A stretch of DNA of 64,000 nucleotides. Origin: CAIUGU01 sp040080215. GTDB taxonomy: Bacteria; Pseudomonadota; Gammaproteobacteria; Steroidobacterales; Steroidobacteraceae. This document shows, in pieces, positions 59,384-64,000 of this stretch. Both the position numbers and the translations under genes were made by a program. The notes under the pieces were generated by a model, which saw only the letters and a list, made by a program, of their open reading frames with translations, was not told where the DNA came from and searched no databases. The stretch lies in the NCBI GenBank assembly GCA_040080215.1, contig JBEBIT010000014.1:1-64000 (forward strand), given 5' to 3'. The stretch's first letter is position 1; each line of letters starts with the position of its first letter.

Positions 59384-59968
59384 CTACTTTTCCTGCTTCG
59401 GCGGGTACCAGAATTGCAGGTGGCAGTTCTCGCAGACCTCATCCAGCTCGCCGCCCAGGTCGCTGATTGCCTGCAGGTCGCGCGCCTTGATGGCGCCTTG
59501 CAGCTTCTGCACGGTACCGTCAATGGCCTGCGCGAACCCGATCCAGACCTGCGGTTCCTTGCGGATCAACTCCTCGATCTGGGCGGGTTGCAGCTCATCC
59601 CCATCATCGTCGACCGGCGCCCCCTCGGGAGCAGCGCGGCGCCCCGGGATCATGAGGGAATTGAGCGCTTCGGACATCACCACCGCAGCCCTCTCGACGA
59701 CTTTCCAGTCTTCGTCGTTCTTGGGGGTCAGGTCCTTCGTGCCTTCGACCGATTCGATGACGGCTGTCGATTTCCAGATGATGTCCGCTGAGGGCATCAC
59801 CATCGAATCCATGATCTCGGCTATCGAGGTCCGTACGTGATAAGGACTCTCAGCTGCCGCAGCAGGGGCGGCAGGCTTGCTTTCATTCTGGCACCCGGCC
59901 AGCACGGCAATGCCGAGCACGGTCGCCGCCGTCAGGGATGTCATCCGTACCGACCAGTTGAAGCTCAT
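59384..59968 (-). CDS. Small lipoprotein with C-terminal CXXCH haem motif (family member 3)
   Basis: 194 residues. Lipobox AVLAGC gives Cys26. Haem site CENCH at 179-183 in CENCHLQFWYP. It is a tandem paralogue of the 58693-59268 gene: shared segments are SIAEIMDSMVMPSADIIW, DEDWKVVERAAVVMSEALN and IPGRRAAPEG. The two genes lie 115 bp apart with the same ribosome-site context (AGGAGACGG). It is divergent from the YTDGR-DUF6152-DUF5916 operon, with 252 bp between starts. Confidence 0.8.
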   Translation of the reverse strand: MSFNWSVRMTSLTAATVLGIAVLAGCQNESKPAAPAAAAESPYHVRTSIAEIMDSMVMPSADIIWKSTAVIESVEGTKDLTPKNDEDWKVVERAAVVMSEALNSLMIPGRRAAPEGAPVDDDGDELQPAQIEELIRKEPQVWIGFAQAIDGTVQKLQGAIKARDLQAISDLGGELDEVCENCHLQFWYPPKQEK

Positions 59969-60220
59969 TGTCCCGTCTCCTGATGATTGAAAAGGCGCTG
60001 CACGCGCTGCCGAGCGTCAGGGGAGCTTGGCCTACGCCCATCAGTTAGATCAAGCGCTTAACCGTTGCTACGACGTTATCGAAATGTTGTTGAACGCGAG
60101 CGCTAACGTCGGTTGCAGGCCGTTTCGCGCCTGCGCAGAGGGCCTCTTGAACAAGAATTTTGATCTGCACGGTGCTTTTCTGGTTTGATGACGTCCGTTC
60201 GGGGGAGCTGGGGGAAGGCA

Positions 60221-61027
60221 ATGACAACCAGACAACAACGCAAGACCGTATTCCGCACCGCCGCATTGATGCTGGCCTGCTGGTTACCTCTGTCCGCCTG
60301 GGGCGCCCAGGCGACAGGGCTTCCGGACTGGAGCGGCGTGTGGCAGCGGCGAGGCATGGGCGAGGCGAAAGCGAGCGCCACCGGCGGCGGTCCCGCGAAA
60401 GTGGGAGAGCGCAGCCTGCCACCCTACAATGCGGAATGGCAGAAGAAGTTCGAGGCCAACGCAGCCCTCGCCAAAGAGGATCGCTTCCCGGATCCCCTGT
60501 CGTTCTGCGGCATCCCGGTGGGTTACCCGCGTGTCCTGAACCTGCCCGACTCCTATGAGTTCGTCGTGCGGCCCGAGCGGGTGTGGATCCTCACCGAGAA
60601 CGGGCCAAACCTGATGCGCATCTACACGGACGGTCGCGGCCACCCGCCGGCGGACCTCCTGTGGCCCACGTACACCGGCGACTCGGTCGGCCACTGGGAA
60701 GGCGATACGCTCGTCTTCGATACGATCAGCATCAAGAACGACGGTGACACGATCTTCGACCGCAACGGGGTGGTCTTCAGCGACCGCATCCAGGTCCTTA
60801 CCCGCATCCGCCTGACCGCGCCTGATACCCTCACGGCAGACGTCACGGTCACGGACCCCGGCGCACTGACCGAGCCGTACAAGATCGTCAGGCAGTTCAA
60901 GCGCATCGAAGCCGGTGCGCGCGTCTACGACTATGCCTGCCGCGAAAACAACCGCAATCCGATCGATGCGAGCGGCAAGACGCTTACGCTCGGAACGGAT
61001 GGCCGGGTGATCGATCTCGCGAAGTAA
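60221..61027 (+). CDS. YTDGR-family exported protein, copy C (unknown function)
   Basis: 268 residues with a signal peptide ending SAWGAQA rather than a lipobox. Motif order matches the other copies: LPDWSGVWQRR, RIYTDGRGHPPAD, GDSVGHWEGDTLVFDT and YDYACRENNRN. It is about 75 residues shorter than copies A and B. The preferred start has GGGGGAAGGC before it. A DUF6152 gene follows at once, then a DUF5916 gene, all on the same strand. Role unknown. Confidence 0.75.
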   Translation: MTTRQQRKTVFRTAALMLACWLPLSAWGAQATGLPDWSGVWQRRGMGEAKASATGGGPAKVGERSLPPYNAEWQKKFEANAALAKEDRFPDPLSFCGIPVGYPRVLNLPDSYEFVVRPERVWILTENGPNLMRIYTDGRGHPPADLLWPTYTGDSVGHWEGDTLVFDTISIKNDGDTIFDRNGVVFSDRIQVLTRIRLTAPDTLTADVTVTDPGALTEPYKIVRQFKRIEAGARVYDYACRENNRNPIDASGKTLTLGTDGRVIDLAK

Positions 61028-61060
61028 ACGATGACACACACAACCGTAAAGAGGCCGACC

Positions 61061-61447
61061 ATGCTGCGTCCCCTTCGCTCTGCAACCCTGCTCCTGGCCA
61101 CGATGTCGATCGCCTGCGCTCAAGTGGCTTCTGCCCACCATTCAACCGGCATGTTCGACCAGGCCAAGACCATCAAGCTGGTCGGCACGGTCAAGCAATT
61201 CCAGTGGACCAATCCGCATTCCTGGATCCAGGTCGACGTCACCAATGAAGCGGGCGTCAAGGAAGAATGGAGCATCGAGGGCAACAGCCCCAACCAGCTC
61301 ATCCGGCTTGGCTGGCGCCCCGGCACGCTGAAGGCCGGTGATACCGTAACCCTCCTCGTCAAACCCATGCGGGATGGCGCCAAGGGCGGGATGTTCGTCG
61401 AGATCACGCTTGCAGACGGGACGGTACTCAAGCAGTACGACCGATAG
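61061..61447 (+). CDS. DUF6152 exported protein, second copy
   Basis: 128 residues from ATG at 61061, preceded by AAAGAGG; the ATG at 61031 is also in frame and would add 10 residues. The signal peptide ends VASA and the mature protein starts HHSTGMFDQAKTIKLVG. WTNPHSWIQVDV, NSPNQLIRLGWRPG and LVKPMRDG match the first copy at 11020-11418. It lies 33 bp after the YTDGR protein gene. No catalytic motif is known for DUF6152. Confidence 0.78.
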   Translation: MLRPLRSATLLLATMSIACAQVASAHHSTGMFDQAKTIKLVGTVKQFQWTNPHSWIQVDVTNEAGVKEEWSIEGNSPNQLIRLGWRPGTLKAGDTVTLLVKPMRDGAKGGMFVEITLADGTVLKQYDR

Positions 61448-61558
61448 CAGGCCGGGAGGCAGCGCACCCGTACCTGGAATCAATGTGATTTCGGGGGCAC
61501 TCATCGGTGGTTGCGTTGTCCTAGCCCGGACCGAAGGACAACTTAAGGAACGCCGGGG

Positions 61559-63784
61559 ATGAGAGTTGCTGCGCTGCTTGCCGTGTCGGGACTGGCCTCG
61601 CTCGGCGCTTTGGGCATGGCCAATGCCCAGGAGGTCGAAGACAAGGATCCCCGGGGGCCCAAGCAAGCACGTGCGGTGCGCGTCGATACCCGGCCAGTCA
61701 TCGACGGCAAGCTGGACGAAGCCGTCTGGCAGCAGGCCGACGTCATCAGCGATTTCCACCAGATCCGCCCGGGCGACGGTACGCCAACCACGGAGCGTAC
61801 CGAGGTCTATGTCATCTATGACAAGGACGCCATGTACATCGGCGCGCGCATGTACGACAGCGAACCCGAACTGATCGCTGCGCCGACGAACCGCCACGGT
61901 CTCGGCATGCCGAACGACGACCGTTTCGTCATCATCCTCGATCCGTTCAACACGGGACGCATGGGTTACCGCTTCGAATCGAACCTCAATGCGATGCGCC
62001 ACGATGCGCTCTACCAGAACCCGACGTCGTTCCAGCTCGACTGGAATACGATCTGGGACGTCGCGTCCTCCGTCGACGGCAAGAGCTGGGTCACGGAAGT
62101 CGAAATCCCGTTCAAGTCGCTCTCGTTCGACCCGAAGGTCGACACCTGGGGATTCAACTTCGGGCGTGGCATTCGCCGTCGCGGCGAGGAAGTGGCATGG
62201 GTGTCGTACAACCGGACCTACAACCCCAGCACGCTTGGCAAGCTGACCGGCATCACCGGCATCGACCAGGGTCTCGGGCTGGAAGTGGTCCCGTCATTGA
62301 CGGCGACACGGAAGGAGCGCTTCGCACCCGACAGTACCATCCAGGATTTCGAGCCGTCTCTCGACGTCTTCTACCGGCTGACGCCGTCACTGAATGCAGC
62401 GCTGACGCTCAACACGGATTTCTCCGCCACTGAAGTCGACACACGACAGGTGAACCTGACCCGCTTCAACCTGTTCTTTCCGGAAAAGCGCGACTTCTTC
62501 CTGAACGATCTCGACCTGTTCCAGTTCGGCAACATCGGCACCAGCACCACGTCGAACACCTCCACCTTGCGCGGTGCACGCGAGAACGGCCGGCCCTACT
62601 TCTCGCGCAAGATCGGCCTCAGTGCCGCCGGCGAACCCGTGGACACCAACTACGGCGGACGCATCAGCGGGCGCGTCGGCCGCTGGAACATCGGCGCGCT
62701 TGCGATCCGCCAGGACGAATCGCCGGGGGTCGATGCAACGGACCTGTTCGTCGGCCGCGTTTCCGCCGGCGTGCTGCGCGATGCCACGGTGGGCATGGTC
62801 TTCACGCACGGCAACCCGGCCTCGAATACCTCGAACTCGGTGGTGGGTGGCGACTTCCACTACCTCAACAACCGCCTGCCGGGCGGCCAGGCCATCGAGG
62901 GCGAAGCCTGGTACCAGGTCTCGGACACACCCGGGCTCGAAGGCGATGACGCCGCGTTTGGTGCCGGCCTGCGCTCGCCGAACTCGGCCGGACTCCGCGG
63001 CGGCGTCGGTTTCAAGGAGATCGGGCGCAACTTCAATCCCGCGCTCGGCTACGTCAATCGCACCGACATCCGTGACTACACCGCCGACGTCGGCTATACG
63101 GCGTTCTTCCGCGGGGCGAAGATCCAGTCCTGGTTCGCGGGCGTCGATGCCCAGCTCGTCGATGGCATTGGCGGGGACCGGCAAACCGAGGTGCTCGTCT
63201 ATCGCCTCTCGGAGATCGAGACAAGCACGCGCCACAAGGCGCACCTGCGCTACTTGCAGAACAAGGAGATCGTGCAGCGCGCCTTCACGCTGTATTCGGA
63301 GCCTGGCAGGCAATACACGATCCAGCCGGGAGCGTATGCGTTCGATCAGGGTGAGTTCAGCATCACGACCGCCGGGCAGCTTGCCTTCTCGGGCAACGTG
63401 ACGGCGACCGTGGGCGACTTCTACGACGGCAAGCGAACCGGCATTGCGTCGACGTTCAACTGGAACCAGTCACGGTATTTCCGGCTTGCACTGACGCACG
63501 ACTGGAACAGCATCCGGCTGCCGCAGGGCGACTTCATCACCCGCTTGTCGACCCTGACGACACAGACCGCGTTCTCGTCCACGCTGTTCTGGGTGAACCT
63601 GTTCCAGTACGACAACGTCTCCGAGGAGATCGGACTCAACACGCGCCTCCAGTGGATCCCGAAGGCCGGGCAGGAAGGTTTCATCGTCCTCAACTACAAC
63701 ATGCAGGACCGAGACAAGGACAATGCATTTGCCGCTGCTGCCTTCGACACCAGCGTGAAGTTCCGCTACACGTTCCGCTTCTAG
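61559..63784 (+). CDS. DUF5916 outer-membrane protein with CBM9-like N-terminus, copy 2
   Basis: 741 residues, signal peptide ending MANAQ. The N-terminal CBM9-like domain (PVIDGKLDEAVWQQADVISD, RPGDGTPTTERTEVYVIYDK) and the DUF5916 segment NLFFPEKRDFFLNDLDLF are close to copy 1 at 55003-57255. The C-terminus RYTFRF again fits a beta-barrel end. It is third in the line YTDGR - DUF6152 - DUF5916, 111 bp after the DUF6152 gene. It could be an outer-membrane channel or ligand-binding barrel. Confidence 0.85.
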   Translation: MRVAALLAVSGLASLGALGMANAQEVEDKDPRGPKQARAVRVDTRPVIDGKLDEAVWQQADVISDFHQIRPGDGTPTTERTEVYVIYDKDAMYIGARMYDSEPELIAAPTNRHGLGMPNDDRFVIILDPFNTGRMGYRFESNLNAMRHDALYQNPTSFQLDWNTIWDVASSVDGKSWVTEVEIPFKSLSFDPKVDTWGFNFGRGIRRRGEEVAWVSYNRTYNPSTLGKLTGITGIDQGLGLEVVPSLTATRKERFAPDSTIQDFEPSLDVFYRLTPSLNAALTLNTDFSATEVDTRQVNLTRFNLFFPEKRDFFLNDLDLFQFGNIGTSTTSNTSTLRGARENGRPYFSRKIGLSAAGEPVDTNYGGRISGRVGRWNIGALAIRQDESPGVDATDLFVGRVSAGVLRDATVGMVFTHGNPASNTSNSVVGGDFHYLNNRLPGGQAIEGEAWYQVSDTPGLEGDDAAFGAGLRSPNSAGLRGGVGFKEIGRNFNPALGYVNRTDIRDYTADVGYTAFFRGAKIQSWFAGVDAQLVDGIGGDRQTEVLVYRLSEIETSTRHKAHLRYLQNKEIVQRAFTLYSEPGRQYTIQPGAYAFDQGEFSITTAGQLAFSGNVTATVGDFYDGKRTGIASTFNWNQSRYFRLALTHDWNSIRLPQGDFITRLSTLTTQTAFSSTLFWVNLFQYDNVSEEIGLNTRLQWIPKAGQEGFIVLNYNMQDRDKDNAFAAAAFDTSVKFRYTFRF

Positions 63785-63845
63785 GGACTTCCGCGGAACG
63801 GCCCTGTTCACGATCTGATGGAGCTTTCAGGGCGCTCCACCGCAT

Positions 63846-63880
63846 TGAAAAAGGGACAGACCCTTCCGGATCTGTCCCTT
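63846..63880 (-). terminator. Hairpin with GGGACAGA core, probable terminator between convergent genes
   Basis: AAGGGACAGA (63851-63860) and TCTGTCCCTT (63871-63880) are exact reverse complements around a 10-nt loop. On the minus strand a run of T follows (AAAAA at plus 63848-63852). It may end the gene that stops at 63924. Its core GGGACAGA is also part of the two palindromes at 3.1-3.3 kb. Confidence 0.7.
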
Positions 63881-63923
63881 GCTGATCTGCAGGACGCGCT
63901 ATGGAGTCGCGTCAGCGAGGTGA

Positions 63924-64000
63924 TCAGGCCATCGCGGGAATGTCGGTGTAACCCTTCGGACCCGGCGAGTAGAACGTCGTGGCATCCCACGCGTTGAGTT
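63924..64000 (-). CDS. Unidentified protein, C-terminal end only (cut by window edge)
   Basis: The last 24 codons and stop TGA (63926-63924) of a gene that enters from the right edge. The visible end reads LNAWDATTFYSPGPKGYTDI, then PAMA. This looks like genuine protein rather than chance, but I cannot identify the family from so short a piece. It is convergent with the DUF5916 gene, with the hairpin terminator between. Confidence 0.45.
   Translation of the reverse strand, partial: LNAWDATTFYSPGPKGYTDIPAMA

Overview
The window is 64 kb of GC-rich, densely coding DNA with about 60 genes on both strands and no rRNA, tRNA, CRISPR array, transposase or phage gene that I can recognise. The protein content is Gram-negative and aerobic: many lipoproteins and Tat substrates, TonB, lytic transglycosylase, HtpX, QmcA/NfeD, DUF1552/DUF1592, DUF5916 and DUF6152 proteins. 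It is compatible with a gammaproteobacterium of the Nevskiales/Steroidobacter type. That placement is inference from gene families only. The window starts inside an M19 dipeptidase and ends inside an unidentified gene.

Layout. 1-5 kb: M19 dipeptidase end, SRPBCC protein, M48/TPR lipoprotein protease, RibH2-type lumazine synthase, two long palindromic hairpins, DUF533 and MsrQ-like membrane proteins. 5-11.5 kb: an HhH protein, two paralogous lipoproteins (here called the YTDGR family), HupE plus a membrane anchor protein, a lipase-like lipoprotein and a DUF6152 protein. 11.5-28 kb: mostly housekeeping and stress genes (GGT, C-terminal-haem lipoprotein, MBL hydrolase, TonB, class III cyclase, NfeD/QmcA, hotdog thioesterase, 2OG oxygenase, MFS, lytic transglycosylase, LysR, HPF-like, TerC/Alx, HtpX). 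28.4-33.2 kb: a mesaconyl-CoA island (hydratase, Mct-type CoA transferase, CitE-type lyase, Mcd-type dehydrogenase). 33.5-38.1 kb: surface glycosylation genes (GT-C, methyltransferase, GT2, GtrA, ChbG/YdjC). 38.1-46.2 kb: second MBL hydrolase, a lipoprotein, then an ankyrin / DUF1592 multi-haem / DUF1552 Tat operon. 46.3-49.8 kb: a flavin-based extracytoplasmic electron transfer locus (FMN-binding protein, polyferredoxin, ApbE, HDOD). 50-54.9 kb: PAS-GGDEF-EAL protein, WbuC-type cupin, two DUF6644-like membrane proteins. 55-64 kb: DUF5916 outer-membrane protein, Tat dienelactone hydrolase, two tandem C-terminal-haem lipoproteins, and an operon of YTDGR protein, DUF6152 protein and a second DUF5916 protein.

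How they may work together. Three themes recur. (1) Mesaconyl-CoA metabolism: the four clustered enzymes could take methylsuccinyl-CoA through mesaconyl-CoA isomers to citramalyl-CoA and then to acetyl-CoA and pyruvate. (2) Envelope redox chemistry: covalent-flavin machinery, a multi-haem operon and three members of a small C-terminal CXXCH lipoprotein family. (3) Repeated exported modules of unknown function: three YTDGR proteins, two of them followed by DUF6152, and two DUF5916 barrels. The strongest candidates for something undescribed are the mesaconyl-CoA island, the YTDGR-DUF6152-DUF5916 plus cytochrome locus at 58.7-63.8 kb, and the palindromic and tandem-repeat elements at 3.1-3.3 kb and 15.0-15.2 kb.
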